This document shows positions 1 to 8,953 of a stretch of DNA of 42,226 bases, in pieces. The position numbers and the translations under genes are program-made. Positions within the stretch are counted from its first letter, which is position 1, and every line of letters starts with the position of its first letter. Where the stretch lies: assembly GCA_025352825.1 (NCBI GenBank), contig JANXSG010000217.1, forward strand, positions 1 through 42,226. Reading direction: 5' to 3'. The stretch comes from Chthonomonadaceae bacterium. Lineage in GTDB: Bacteria; Armatimonadota; Chthonomonadetes; Chthonomonadales; Chthonomonadaceae. The notes beneath the pieces are model-generated. The model did not search any database and was not told where the DNA came from. It saw only the letters and a program-made list of their open reading frames with translations.

Positions 1-1
1 T

Positions 2-1069
2 GTTGGGGATATTAGTCAAATTGCTCGTATAAAACCATATCGCCTTATCGAAGGTAGAGAAGATGGCGTGCTTGCTGTGGATGTGACTACAGGGAGCGGC
101 CTCGATTTCACCATTCTTCCCAGCAGGGGCATGGATATCTCCTCTGCCAGCTACTGTGGACGTTCGATGGCGTGGAGATCGGCCACTTCAGATACACATC
201 CAGCCTATTTCGATCACGAAGGGGAAAATGGTCGAGGATGGCTTCGCGCGTTCTATGGCGGTCTGGTAGTGACTTGCGGCCTGACATGGGCGGGAGCGAA
301 CGGCGAAGAAAACGGGCAGAAGTTTGGACTGCACGGACGAATCAGTAATCTGCAGGCATCCAATGTATCGTGGGGCGGAGCCTGGAGTGGCGATGAGTAT
401 ATATTGACGGTGAGCGGTAAGATGAGGGAAGCGACCGTCTTCGGGGAAAATCTCGAACTAACCCGTACGATAACTACTAAGCTGGGTTCCAAAGAGTTTA
501 CCATTCAAGACATAGTCGAGAATATGGGCTACAAAACCACAGAACATATGATGCTGTATCATATTAATATCGGTTTTCCCGCCGTAAACGATAACGCGCG
601 ACTTATTGCTCCAACCACAAAATCTACCCCGCGAGATGCCGATGCCATCGAAAAACAGAACGCATACACCAGAATGCAGCCACCCGAAACTGGTTACAGA
701 GAGACCGTATACTTCCATGAGTTCGCAATCGATATCGATGGCAAAGTGACCACGGCTGTGGTTGACGATGAGACATCTTCAGGAGATGGCAAGGGATTTG
801 GAGTATTCTGCACCTACAATACGAAAGAACTTCCGAGATTTATCGAATGGAAGATGATGGATTCCGGGGCATATGTACTCGGGATGGAACCAGCGAACTG
901 CCTTGTAATGGGCCGCTCTCATGACAGGCAGGCAGGTACACTCAAGTTTCTTGAGCCTGGCGAAAAGAGCCAGTATCATCTCGAAATAGGAGTACTCTCT
1001 GGAGCCGCCGAGATTGCTGAGTTAGATAAGCGCACTCAAAAACTCGTCCAGGGAAAACAAGCAGGATGA
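2..1069 (+). CDS. DUF4432 family protein, aldose 1-epimerase-like (5' end outside window)
   Basis: The frame is open to the left edge of the window, and residues upstream of the first GTG (position 68) still match the family (GDISQIA followed by GVLAVDV), so the gene starts before base 1 and about 355 residues are visible. The LPSRGMDI stretch, the LHGRIS motif and the GMEPANC motif near the C terminus are typical of DUF4432, which has the galactose mutarotase beta-sandwich fold. Family members are thought to act on sugars, probably as epimerases, but the substrate is unknown. No membrane segment is seen in the visible part, so it is probably cytoplasmic. The stop codon overlaps the start of the next gene by 4 bases (ATGA), so the two are very likely co-transcribed. 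The family call is firm and the function is inferred. Confidence 0.85.
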   Translation, partial: VGDISQIARIKPYRLIEGREDGVLAVDVTTGSGLDFTILPSRGMDISSASYCGRSMAWRSATSDTHPAYFDHEGENGRGWLRAFYGGLVVTCGLTWAGANGEENGQKFGLHGRISNLQASNVSWGGAWSGDEYILTVSGKMREATVFGENLELTRTITTKLGSKEFTIQDIVENMGYKTTEHMMLYHINIGFPAVNDNARLIAPTTKSTPRDADAIEKQNAYTRMQPPETGYRETVYFHEFAIDIDGKVTTAVVDDETSSGDGKGFGVFCTYNTKELPRFIEWKMMDSGAYVLGMEPANCLVMGRSHDRQAGTLKFLEPGEKSQYHLEIGVLSGAAEIAELDKRTQKLVQGKQAG

Positions 1070-2826
1070 CGTTGTCGGGAAAAGCAGAGAGCCCCAGTGA
1101 ATCTACACAAGAGAAATCTTCCTACCGGTGGCCTGTAGTTATCTCTGCTTTTACGATGCTGCTGACGTTGATTCCCTATCTCATTGGGCAGAGTTTTGCT
1201 GATACTCGGAAATTCATGTGGCTCAGTTACAATCTGGATGATAGCTGTGTCTATCTTTCCTGGATGCGGCAGGCGGCGGATGGTTCCTGGAAGGCGTTGA
1301 ATCTCTTCACGACAGACAGTCAAAAAGGGATGTTGATCAACCCCCTTTTTCTGCTGCTCGGCAAGTTTGCTGCATTGACGCACATCCCCTTGATCGGAGT
1401 TTATCATGGCTCCCGAATACTATTTGGTTTCGTTCTTCTGTTATCGGTTTGGTCACTTCTGAGTGCCGTCATTCAGGACGATAGAACTAGAAAACTCGCT
1501 TTCTTATTCGTCTGTTTCTCCTCTGGTCTGGGGTGGATCCCATCCTTGTGGGAGATTCCAGCAATTCAAGCCCCCATAGATACCTGGCAGCCCGAGGCGA
1601 TCACTTTCCTTTCACTCTATCTCAGCCCTCTGTTTGCCTTTTCGCTCGCGCTTCAAGTTAATATATTACGGCTCCTTCTCGAAGCAGACCGAACCCATTC
1701 CTATCGACCTGCTGTGGCCGCAGGAATGTTCGGTTCGCTTCTTGGGCTAACTCATTCTTACGATATACTCTCGCTATTTGCCGTACGGGGCTGTTATATA
1801 CTTTTCCAGTTTATCAGCCAGAAGGATAAAAAAGCGGTTCTTAGCAGTCTCTATCGAGGAATTGTATTCGGCCTGCTTACGCTGCCTTCCGTGCTCTATA
1901 TGTATCTACAATTTCAGAATGACCCGGTCTTCAGGGCGAGAGCGAATGTTCCAACCCTTGCTCCACACATTACGTGGGTTCTACTGGGATATGGCGTTAC
2001 GATGATCCTTGCAATCACGGTTGTGGTCTTGGTCAGCAGGAAAAGAGCAGGAGATAATATAGAAGAAATCACTCTGACAACAAAGAATAGCTTTAAGTTT
2101 CTATGCATCTGGATGGTGGTAAATATTCTGGTATCTTATCTTCCGCACGCCGCTTTCCAGCGAAAACTGATGCAGGGGGCACATTTCCCAGTCGCTATAC
2201 TGGCAGGCGTCGGGGCATCGCTTCTGTTCAACAGGATCAAAGCGCTCTCATCAGCGCGCATGTTTTGGATAGCAGCGTCAGTGTTAACGCTGTTTCTGAG
2301 TATAACGAACTTTCGATTTGTACTGCGTGATATTCAAAACTACGTCTCGAATAGATCTCAGACCCTGCAACAGAGACCTTATCTACTACCAGGAGAGATC
2401 GAAGCGCTGGACTGGATACATGACAATACACCTGCCAACACGGCGATACAGCCAATGCCATATATGACCAAGGTGGAAGTGGAGCCAGGCAAATTCATAT
2501 CTTATGCATCCGATTTCAGTATCGCTTGTTTTACTCCGGGGTTAATCCATCGGGCGGTCTACTGCGGGCACTGGGGAGAAACCCCTGATTATCGCGTAAA
2601 GAGGAAGGAAATCTCAAGTATCGGAAGCGCAAGAATGTCCGATTTCGACCGGTTAGAGCTTCTGAAAAAAATGAAAGTGAAGTACCTCGTTTTTTCGCAG
2701 AAGTCCGCTTCGGATGAATCTGCTGATGACTTGATGCCCCTTTTTCGTGGAAGACTTCCCTTGCCGTCGTATTTAAAACTTATCCACAGCAACACCGATG
2801 CCGACGTTTATGAGATAGTTTTATAA
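1066..2826 (+). CDS. Multi-pass membrane protein, GT-C glycosyltransferase-like
   Basis: 586 residues with about ten hydrophobic membrane segments between residues 20 and 420 and a soluble C-terminal domain. The first extracytoplasmic loop has an acidic pair (NLDDSCVYLSW), placed like the metal-binding aspartates of GT-C transferases, which use lipid-linked sugar donors. The C-terminal part (LPGEIEALDWIHDNTP, then GHWGETPDYRVKR and KVKYLVFS) is the pattern seen after the membrane part in such proteins. I infer transfer of a sugar to a protein or glycan on the outer face of the membrane, but no close characterised relative is recognised. It starts inside the stop of the DUF4432 gene (4-base overlap), which hints at a shared sugar-related role. 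The coding end is followed immediately by an inverted-repeat element. Confidence 0.7.
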   Translation: MTLSGKAESPSESTQEKSSYRWPVVISAFTMLLTLIPYLIGQSFADTRKFMWLSYNLDDSCVYLSWMRQAADGSWKALNLFTTDSQKGMLINPLFLLLGKFAALTHIPLIGVYHGSRILFGFVLLLSVWSLLSAVIQDDRTRKLAFLFVCFSSGLGWIPSLWEIPAIQAPIDTWQPEAITFLSLYLSPLFAFSLALQVNILRLLLEADRTHSYRPAVAAGMFGSLLGLTHSYDILSLFAVRGCYILFQFISQKDKKAVLSSLYRGIVFGLLTLPSVLYMYLQFQNDPVFRARANVPTLAPHITWVLLGYGVTMILAITVVVLVSRKRAGDNIEEITLTTKNSFKFLCIWMVVNILVSYLPHAAFQRKLMQGAHFPVAILAGVGASLLFNRIKALSSARMFWIAASVLTLFLSITNFRFVLRDIQNYVSNRSQTLQQRPYLLPGEIEALDWIHDNTPANTAIQPMPYMTKVEVEPGKFISYASDFSIACFTPGLIHRAVYCGHWGETPDYRVKRKEISSIGSARMSDFDRLELLKKMKVKYLVFSQKSASDESADDLMPLFRGRLPLPSYLKLIHSNTDADVYEIVL

Positions 2827-2833
2827 GATTCTT

Positions 2834-2970
2834 ACCACGGAATACACGGAACACACGGAAAAAGCTTGAGCGATTGAAGTGTGTTATCAATCATAACAAT
2901 AAACATCGGATTTCCATTTTCGTTATAAATTATAAGCTTGAATTTCCGTGTGTTCCGTGTATTCCGTGGT
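2834..2970. repeat. Palindromic element with 28-bp perfect terminal arms
   Basis: The arms at 2834-2861 and 2943-2970 are exact reverse complements (core ACCACGGAATACACGG). They enclose about 80 AT-rich bases, which contain HindIII-like AAGCTT sequences just inside each arm. The element fills the gap between two plus-strand genes and has no open frame. It looks like a small non-autonomous (MITE- or REP-like) dispersed element. It could also fold as a long RNA hairpin that attenuates read-through into the next gene. Confidence 0.8.
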
Positions 2971-3031
2971 TATAATTACGAAAAGGGAGTCTGATTCTAT
3001 CGCGTCGAGATTACGGAGGAGAACCCTAATT

Positions 3032-5386
3032 ATGCCGAGAAGGAATAAATCCCATCTGTGGTGCTGCCATTTCGAACTTCTCTTTATGGCAGTTCTAATA
3101 TCAATCAGTTCAGCTCTTAGTGTTCTGGCAGATCCCGGAGATCACGCCGCTCATCTCTGGAAACCGGTCCCCGATGACCCCTATCTCCAGGAGGTTGGGG
3201 AGAAAGTACCGACGGATAAGCCGGTCACAACGGTAGCTGTCTATCATAAGGCTGTATATGCAGTGATGGGTGAATCGTTATCTGTACTGAAGAACGGAAT
3301 ACTTGAAGAGATCAGAGATGCCCCGAAAAATGTCCATCATTTGAAAACCCTCGCGGACTCGCTCTGGGCAATCACGGACAGCGGTGTCTATCGTTTTACA
3401 GGAGGCGATTGGAAACAGATAGATAGACACTCCTTTAGAGATTTGTGCTTGCATCTTGGTCAAGTATACGGCGCCACCAGTAATGAGCTATACCGTTTTG
3501 ATGTAGACAAATTCGTGAGCGCGAAACCAGCAGGCGGTTATCTTTCTAGCGACAGCACGATGCTGATGGAGGATTTCAGCCAGACGCTGGCAGACCCGGT
3601 GCAGATCGGACCTATCTCGCAGATCGCATCCTACAGCGGGACACTCTATATTCTTGGCCCGACCGGTCTTGCCCTGTTGGATGGAAAGATCCTCCAATCC
3701 AATCCTGTGGACTGGGGACATCTGACGTCACCCGTCGTCCGTACTTTTTTGGCGCAGGGCAGCCGCCTCTATCTCGCCACTGATCGCGGACTGGGCATAC
3801 TGCGAGGAATGGCGATTACGTCGATTCGCGGGGAAGACGGGCTTCCTTGTGAAGATACGACCTGTTTGGCAGAAGGCTTTGATAGTGACCTGTGGATAGG
3901 CACCACGCGCGGAGCTGTTCGCAAAATAGGCAGCGATTTCCACTATTTTGGGGCGGATAACTGGCTTCCCAATGAGAATGTTAGAGATATCGCCGTAAGT
4001 GACCATACCGTATACATCGCCACCGATGGCGGACTTGCAGTCATTCGATACGAGCCGTATACCTTGCGTAAAAAGGCTGTATACTTCGAGAGCGAGATGG
4101 ATTCATGGGGCTTTAAGCGCCTCGGATTTGTACATTCTCTCTATTGGAGCGGCGAGAAAGATGGCTGGCTTCGTGAGATAAGCGATAACGATGGAGGCAA
4201 CACTGCCCACTATCTGGCTGCGATGTCGTTCAAGTATGCAGCGACCGGTGATGAAAAAGCCCGAGAGGAAGCGGTAAAAACCTTTAATGCGATAGCCTGG
4301 CTTGGAGATATCACAACAAAACCAGGTTTCATCGCACGTTCTATATGGTCGGTTAAAAGCGATAAAGGTAATCGTGCCACCCGTGGATCCGGAGGGCTGC
4401 CGGCAAAATGGGTTCCGACCAAAGATGGACTCTGGATATGGAAAGGCGATACTTCAAGCGATGAAGTGGATGGGCACTTCTACGGAGTATCACTGTTCCA
4501 CGATCTTGCTGCCAAAGGAGTGGAGAAAACACGGGCACGAGATCATCTCATTCGAATCGCTGCCCATATTATTGATAATGGCTGGGTGCTTCGAGATGTG
4601 GATGGTAAGCCAACACGCTGGGGACGCTGGGACCCTGAGTATCTGGATCGCCCGTATGGCTTCGATTCGCGAGGGCTAAATGGCATGGAAGCACTTTCGT
4701 TTATGCACACAGCAATTGCATACACAGGTGATCCAAAGTTCGAGAATGGACTTCAGCAGCTTCTGAAATGGCGCTACCACACCCATGTGCTTCGCCAAAA
4801 ACTGACATTCCCACCAGATATTATGGTAACCTGGGATGATGAACTCGCGTTCAGAAGTTATGTACCGCTGCTTCGTTATTCGAAAGATCCTGGACTAAGA
4901 TCGATCTATTTGCGAAGTCTTGCACGAAGCTGGGAAGTACTGCGGATTCAAAGACTGCCGTTTTTTAACTTTATCTATGGTGCGCTCACAGGCAACGACT
5001 GTGAGGCGCCAGAGGCAGTCCAGAGTTTGCGCGAGTGGTCACTAGATCTTGTGAGTCATAGTTACAAGAACTCACACAGAAGTGATCTTGCTCCTCGAAA
5101 AGAGTACGTGCCCTATGGTGTTGGTACGCGCGGCCTTTCGCCCAGAGAGACAGGTGCAAGCTGGGAAAGTGGTTCCACACTTCAGTACGATGGCGGGAAC
5201 GATGGCAAGTCTGTTACTCCTCCAATGGCTTGGCTGGAAGACTACTGGATGGGGAGATATTACGGGTTCATTCTCCCCCCAACGACAAAGGAAATAGCGC
5301 TCATTTCACCAGATTCACACGTGATAAATCGTCGAGTTGCTGATCCTTATTCTGGACCACCTGCACCAGTTGTTCATTTAAAATAA
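3032..5386 (+). CDS. Secreted protein with beta-propeller and C-terminal helical (alpha/alpha-barrel-like) domain
   Basis: 784 residues from the ATG at 3032, which has a GGAGGA ribosome site 11 bases upstream. An earlier in-frame GTG at 2948 lies inside the inverted repeat and is rejected. A hydrophobic stretch (LLFMAVLISISSALSVLA) followed by ADPGD looks like a signal peptide. Residues ~40-350 hold repeated blades of the two-component-regulator propeller type (DSLWAITDSGVYRF, DLWIGTTRGAVRKI, TVYIATDGGLAVI). Residues ~370-750 are helical, with aromatic-rich segments (GGNTAHYLAAMSFKYAATGD, GLNGMEALSFMHTAIAYTGD) that recall alpha/alpha-barrel glycosidases or lyases. There is no kinase domain, so this is not a classical hybrid sensor. 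A role in recognising or degrading an external polysaccharide is inference. Confidence 0.7.
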   Translation: MPRRNKSHLWCCHFELLFMAVLISISSALSVLADPGDHAAHLWKPVPDDPYLQEVGEKVPTDKPVTTVAVYHKAVYAVMGESLSVLKNGILEEIRDAPKNVHHLKTLADSLWAITDSGVYRFTGGDWKQIDRHSFRDLCLHLGQVYGATSNELYRFDVDKFVSAKPAGGYLSSDSTMLMEDFSQTLADPVQIGPISQIASYSGTLYILGPTGLALLDGKILQSNPVDWGHLTSPVVRTFLAQGSRLYLATDRGLGILRGMAITSIRGEDGLPCEDTTCLAEGFDSDLWIGTTRGAVRKIGSDFHYFGADNWLPNENVRDIAVSDHTVYIATDGGLAVIRYEPYTLRKKAVYFESEMDSWGFKRLGFVHSLYWSGEKDGWLREISDNDGGNTAHYLAAMSFKYAATGDEKAREEAVKTFNAIAWLGDITTKPGFIARSIWSVKSDKGNRATRGSGGLPAKWVPTKDGLWIWKGDTSSDEVDGHFYGVSLFHDLAAKGVEKTRARDHLIRIAAHIIDNGWVLRDVDGKPTRWGRWDPEYLDRPYGFDSRGLNGMEALSFMHTAIAYTGDPKFENGLQQLLKWRYHTHVLRQKLTFPPDIMVTWDDELAFRSYVPLLRYSKDPGLRSIYLRSLARSWEVLRIQRLPFFNFIYGALTGNDCEAPEAVQSLREWSLDLVSHSYKNSHRSDLAPRKEYVPYGVGTRGLSPRETGASWESGSTLQYDGGNDGKSVTPPMAWLEDYWMGRYYGFILPPTTKEIALISPDSHVINRRVADPYSGPPAPVVHLK

Positions 5387-5452
5387 CACGGGGCAATACT
5401 GGCCTGAGCCTGCCTAGGAATTAGAATTAAGCTGAAGATCATGAAATCCCCG

Positions 5453-5461
5453 TGGTATAAT
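5453..5461 (+). promoter_or_regulatory. Extended -10 promoter for the toxin-antitoxin pair
   Basis: TGGTATAAT: a perfect -10 hexamer (5456-5461) with the TG extension. It lies about 80 bases before the antitoxin start. No good -35 hexamer is visible, which is usual for extended -10 promoters. Confidence 0.55.
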
Positions 5462-5539
5462 ATTATTATCGAGTGCGGATGATAAGCAATACTATGTGCA
5501 ACGAATTGTAATATAGGAAGTTTGATAAGAGGCAGAAAA

Positions 5540-5890
5540 ATGAGTGTGACACTGACAAGAGAGCAGGAAGCGAAATTAACACGAAAAGCTGAGCGGTTGG
5601 GAAAGCCTGTCGAAGTCGTTCTTGTTGAATTGCTTGAGGAACGAGAATCACAAGTATACACCGCTCGTCAACTGCTCTCCTTGTCGCAAAGTGAGCGAAC
5701 CCGAATCTTGCAGGCACAGGCAGAATTAGCGGCTAAAGAGTATGAAAGTGATCTCGTGCTTCCCGTAGCAGAACGTGAACTGACTGCATTCACTGCACTG
5801 GATGATGAATCTATTTATGATTATTCTCCAGAGATAACAAAGCATGTATGTGCCCCCGAAACAAGGAGAGTTATGGCGTGTTCGGCTTGA
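5540..5890 (+). CDS. Putative antitoxin of a type II toxin-antitoxin pair
   Basis: 116 residues from the ATG at 5540, with AAGAGG upstream; a TTG at 5522 is in frame but less likely. The N-terminal part (TLTREQEAKLTRKAERLGK) is a short helical segment like those of small DNA-binding antitoxins. The middle (LLSLSQSERTRILQAQAEL) and the acidic tail (ELTAFTALDDESIYDY) match a family of antitoxin-like proteins that accompany nuclease toxins. Its last 47 bases overlap the MazF-like gene in another frame, so translation is coupled. I infer that it neutralises the toxin and represses the operon. No solved family member is recognised. Confidence 0.7.
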   Translation: MSVTLTREQEAKLTRKAERLGKPVEVVLVELLEERESQVYTARQLLSLSQSERTRILQAQAELAAKEYESDLVLPVAERELTAFTALDDESIYDYSPEITKHVCAPETRRVMACSA

Positions 5891-6200
5891 TCCAGGTACA
5901 AGAGCAGAGATAGGTAAGACACGTGCCTGCATAGTTCTTTCTTCGCCGACTATTGGATATCTTCCATTATGTATTATTGTTCCGTTAACAGATTGGAAAG
6001 AATCTCTCTTATCCTATTCTTGGATGACTCGACTAGATCCGAATGATGAAAACGGACTAAGTAAGCCATCTGGAGCAGATGGTTTTCAGGTACGTAGTGT
6101 TTCACCAATCCGATTCGTAGAAAAGTTGGGAACCGTCAAACTCCATACTCTAAAAGAGATACAAGCAACAGTATTGATTTCCATTGAAGTGCCTGAATAG
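5844..6200 (+). CDS. PemK/MazF-type toxin (mRNA interferase)
   Basis: 118 residues, the usual size for MazF toxins. The N terminus (PPKQGELWRVRLDP) is the signature first strand of the PemK/MazF SH3-like barrel. It is followed by GKTRACIVLSS and CIIVPLTDW, and the conserved region with a C-terminal helix (KLGTVKLHTLKEIQATV) is present. The family cleaves single-stranded RNA, often at short sequences, and stops translation. The arginine after the VRLDPGT loop is conserved in position. The gene starts within the antitoxin gene; a GTG at 5850 is an alternative start. The downstream 378 bases are non-coding. Confidence 0.85.
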   Translation: MYVPPKQGELWRVRLDPGTRAEIGKTRACIVLSSPTIGYLPLCIIVPLTDWKESLLSYSWMTRLDPNDENGLSKPSGADGFQVRSVSPIRFVEKLGTVKLHTLKEIQATVLISIEVPE

Positions 6201-6579
6201 TCGTCTACATTCGTATAATCTTTTTCCTTTCAGTTTGATCCTCATTTATAACATTCAATTTCAAACACGTTTCTAAAGCATTCAATTATTTGGAATTTCC
6301 GAGATTATTCTAATCCTTTAAACATTTTTGGGACAACAATGTATATGTAGGACTCTTATTATTAGCTTTTTCCATCTAATTTATTGAACTATTCCTCTCG
6401 ACTGAAGACACGTTGAACCGGAGAAACCTGTATTGTTAATGGACTGAAATGCATCACTATACAAAGTCATTCTGGAACATCTACAAGAATTCGGACGTCT
6501 CCTCTGTAAGTCAGCAAGCAGACCACTCAAGATATATGGTTTGCATATAACTTGCGTTCATTACATATGAGGTGTCAAT
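6201..6579. other. Intergenic stretch, 379 bases
   Basis: AT-rich, with no credible open frame, repeat or hairpin terminator seen. It probably carries the promoter of the membrane-fusion lipoprotein gene, but no convincing -10/-35 pair could be picked out. Confidence 0.6.
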
Positions 6580-7806
6580 ATGTCACATAATCCTATCTCC
6601 CACCATCAGTCGTGGATTTATCCATCAGTTAGGTTCGGTTGGAACAGACGATTGCTCAGTGTTCCAGCGCTATTAGGAACATTACTCATTACAGCGGGAT
6701 GTAACGGCAGTAATCCTCCGCTAAATCCAGCCAATACCGCCACAAACGCTTCAGCAACGATTGCTTCCCCGCCGCAGCCTGCCACCGTTACTCGTCGCGA
6801 TCTAGTGGGGCAAGTAGTTATGAATGGTCAAATCATAGTACCACCATCTGCGCGTGCCGATCTATATCCTCCATTCCACGCACTCGTCAATAAAGTGAAT
6901 AAGAGCGTTGGTTCAAGTGTGGATAAGGGCGACGTACTTGTGGAACTAGCTATGCCAACCGCAGAAGCCTATCATGAACAGACGAAGCAGGCTCTACATG
7001 ATGCGGAAATCGCGTATTCAAATGCTAAACAGCAGTACCAAGCGCCTGTAGACGCTGCACGAACACGATTATCTGCTGCCCGTTCAGCGGCAAAGAATTC
7101 AGGTCTTTCAGGAGATACACAGGCGGATAATAATCAGGATCCTAATGAGCAAGCTGACGCTGATCAGGCGTTGCTTCAAGCAAAATCCGACCAAGAAGTG
7201 CAGATGCTTCCCTACAAACAGCAGCTTGATCAAGTGCGGGCTGCTAATCAACAGGCGCGGGCCAGTGAGAAACAGGGATACATACGCTCTTCGATTTCAG
7301 GCAAAGTGATTTCACTGAATGCCCAGCCTGGTAAAGAGGTTGTGCCTGATATTAGGACGCCAGTCGCAACGGTTATTAATTTGAACGCTCTTCTGATCCA
7401 GTCTGCCATGACACCACAACAGGCGGGTTACATCAAGACGGGCCAGAAGGTAGATGTGAATGTCGATGAGATTCCTGACAAAACATTTGAGGGAACTGTC
7501 TCACGGATGACCTCATTGGCGAAGAACCGTGGATATGTGGCGATTATCGAGTTCAAGAATTCTGACACTAAGATTAAGCCTGACATGAAGCTGCACGTCG
7601 CCATCAGAAGCGGTAAGTCGGTGAAAGGTGCTTTGGTTGTCCCAAGCATAACAGTGCGTGTAGACAGCACAGGCAAGCCTGTCGTAACAGTCATGCGTGA
7701 TGGTAAGTGGCAGACAGTCCCTGTCAATCCGGGAATTAGTGACATGCAGTTCACCGAGATCAAATCAGGATTAAAGCTAGACGAGACGGTACAAGTTCAA
7801 CCTTAG
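6580..7806 (+). CDS. HlyD/RND-type membrane-fusion (periplasmic adaptor) lipoprotein
   Basis: 408 residues from an ATG preceded by GAGGTG. The N terminus has a hydrophobic segment ending in the lipobox LITAGC, so Cys41 should be lipid-anchored. The order is as in adaptor proteins: a biotinyl/lipoyl-like half (KVNKSVGSSVDKGDVLVEL, ~107-125), a long alanine/glutamine-rich coiled coil (~130-235), the second lipoyl half (IRSSISGKVISLNAQPGKEV), a beta-barrel (ALLIQSAMTPQQAGYIKTGQ) and a membrane-proximal domain. Such proteins link an inner-membrane pump to an outer-membrane channel. The gene stands alone: no RND or ABC pump or TolC is adjacent, and a strong terminator follows. The partner must be encoded elsewhere or the protein has another role. 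Confidence 0.85.
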   Translation: MSHNPISHHQSWIYPSVRFGWNRRLLSVPALLGTLLITAGCNGSNPPLNPANTATNASATIASPPQPATVTRRDLVGQVVMNGQIIVPPSARADLYPPFHALVNKVNKSVGSSVDKGDVLVELAMPTAEAYHEQTKQALHDAEIAYSNAKQQYQAPVDAARTRLSAARSAAKNSGLSGDTQADNNQDPNEQADADQALLQAKSDQEVQMLPYKQQLDQVRAANQQARASEKQGYIRSSISGKVISLNAQPGKEVVPDIRTPVATVINLNALLIQSAMTPQQAGYIKTGQKVDVNVDEIPDKTFEGTVSRMTSLAKNRGYVAIIEFKNSDTKIKPDMKLHVAIRSGKSVKGALVVPSITVRVDSTGKPVVTVMRDGKWQTVPVNPGISDMQFTEIKSGLKLDETVQVQP

Positions 7807-7927
7807 CCGACTGCGATATTGATTTATTTACACTGTGGTGGGGTGTAATTGAAACGACAAGTAGTTAAGAACGACTAGACTAAGAGTTACAATCATTTGT
7901 GGCTCTTCGCTGATGTATTGAATTGAA

Positions 7928-7963
7928 AAAATCCCCTCGCTTTATTTAATGCGAGGGGATTTT
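7928..7963. terminator. Bidirectional terminator
   Basis: A perfect 13-bp stem (AAAATCCCCTCGC, loop of 10, then its complement) with A/T tracts on both sides. It lies between the convergent adaptor gene and the pseudopilin gene and can serve both. Confidence 0.9.
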
Positions 7964-8015
7964 ACTGAAGGAATGACATTCCTATCAACTCTCGGAAGCG
8001 CCAAGTGTTGGGATC

Positions 8016-8768
8016 TCAGTAGGGTTCAGTATCCCATGCTGCGGCAATAACATTACTGAATTTTGCATGCCCATCTACGTAAGAAAGGTTCACAGATCGA
8101 CGGAATGAGAGATTTTCACCATTTAGCATATAGGTTCGCGTTCCGGAAAAATAGGATATATCCTCGCTGCCATGTACACCTGGCCATGCGTCGGCGAACA
8201 TCCAGTTTTGAGCAGGTGCTGATATCGCTCCCATCGCAGTTCCTTGTACTGGTGAGGAAGCCTTACCTACAATTTGCTGATACGAAAGAGCCACCCCTCC
8301 ATTATGCTCCAACATAGGTTTACCCGTGTTGTCTCCATAATATACACGTTTGATGATGTTGTTTCCATTGCCAAGGGGATTTCCGTTAAATTGGTACGAG
8401 AGGCCAAATAGTTTGCCTGAGCGCAGACGCAGTTTCGCAAGTTCAGTATCGGAAGGACAGATAAATATATCGTAGTTCTTTGCATAAGGCTGCAATAGAT
8501 TACGGCATGATGAACCAAAAGACCAGTTCGGTGGAAAAGCAGATGGCCCTATCCACTGGCAGTTAGGCATAGTCTCATCAAAATCTTGAACGTACATGAT
8601 GATCGACAAAGTCAGCTGTTTGGTGTTGCTGAGGCACACGGTCTTGCGTGCCTGTTCCCTCGCTCGTGCGAAAACAGGAAATAGGATCGCTGCCAGTATG
8701 GAGATAATAGCAATGACAACTAACAACTCGATCAGTGTAAAACCATGGCAAAGTCGAACTCTTTTCAT
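8016..8768 (-). CDS. Type II/IV pseudopilin-like protein with N-terminal methylation motif
   Basis: 250 residues, with AAGGAGCA upstream of the ATG. A short basic leader ends at Gly9 and is followed by [19 protein letters not shown], the prepilin peptidase site with Glu14 (position 5 of the mature protein). The following [15 protein letters not shown] is the hallmark of the many pseudopilin-like proteins in Armatimonadota. The C-terminal part ends with the aspartate-glycine motif ([11 protein letters not shown]) seen in the H-X9-DG class of these proteins. After cleavage it should sit in the inner membrane and enter a pseudopilus or the envelope. These proteins occur in tens of copies per genome, so the specific role is unknown. 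No pilus assembly genes are nearby. Confidence 0.9.
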   Translation of the reverse strand: MKRVRLCHGFTLIELLVVIAIISILAAILFPVFARAREQARKTVCLSNTKQLTLSIIMYVQDFDETMPNCQWIGPSAFPPNWSFGSSCRNLLQPYAKNYDIFICPSDTELAKLRLRSGKLFGLSYQFNGNPLGNGNNIIKRVYYGDNTGKPMLEHNGGVALSYQQIVGKASSPVQGTAMGAISAPAQNWMFADAWPGVHGSEDISYFSGTRTYMLNGENLSFRRSVNLSYVDGHAKFSNVIAAAWDTEPY

Positions 8769-8953
8769 AGCGTGCTCCTTTTGGATGCCTATATTTTGAA
8801 AGATAGAGAATTCTTAACACTTATATAGTGGATAAGATTATCCTTATATCTAATATAATACCCCTTTTGCAGGCTAATCAATAGATTAAAATGAATTATT
8901 TTTATAATCTTTTTTTATGAACAGCGTAAAATCGAAATTCATGAGTAAAAAGG

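Noticed and set aside
2948-3031. Longer start (GTG) for the propeller gene
   Set aside because: It lies inside the right arm of the inverted repeat and has no ribosome site; the ATG at 3032 has GGAGGA.
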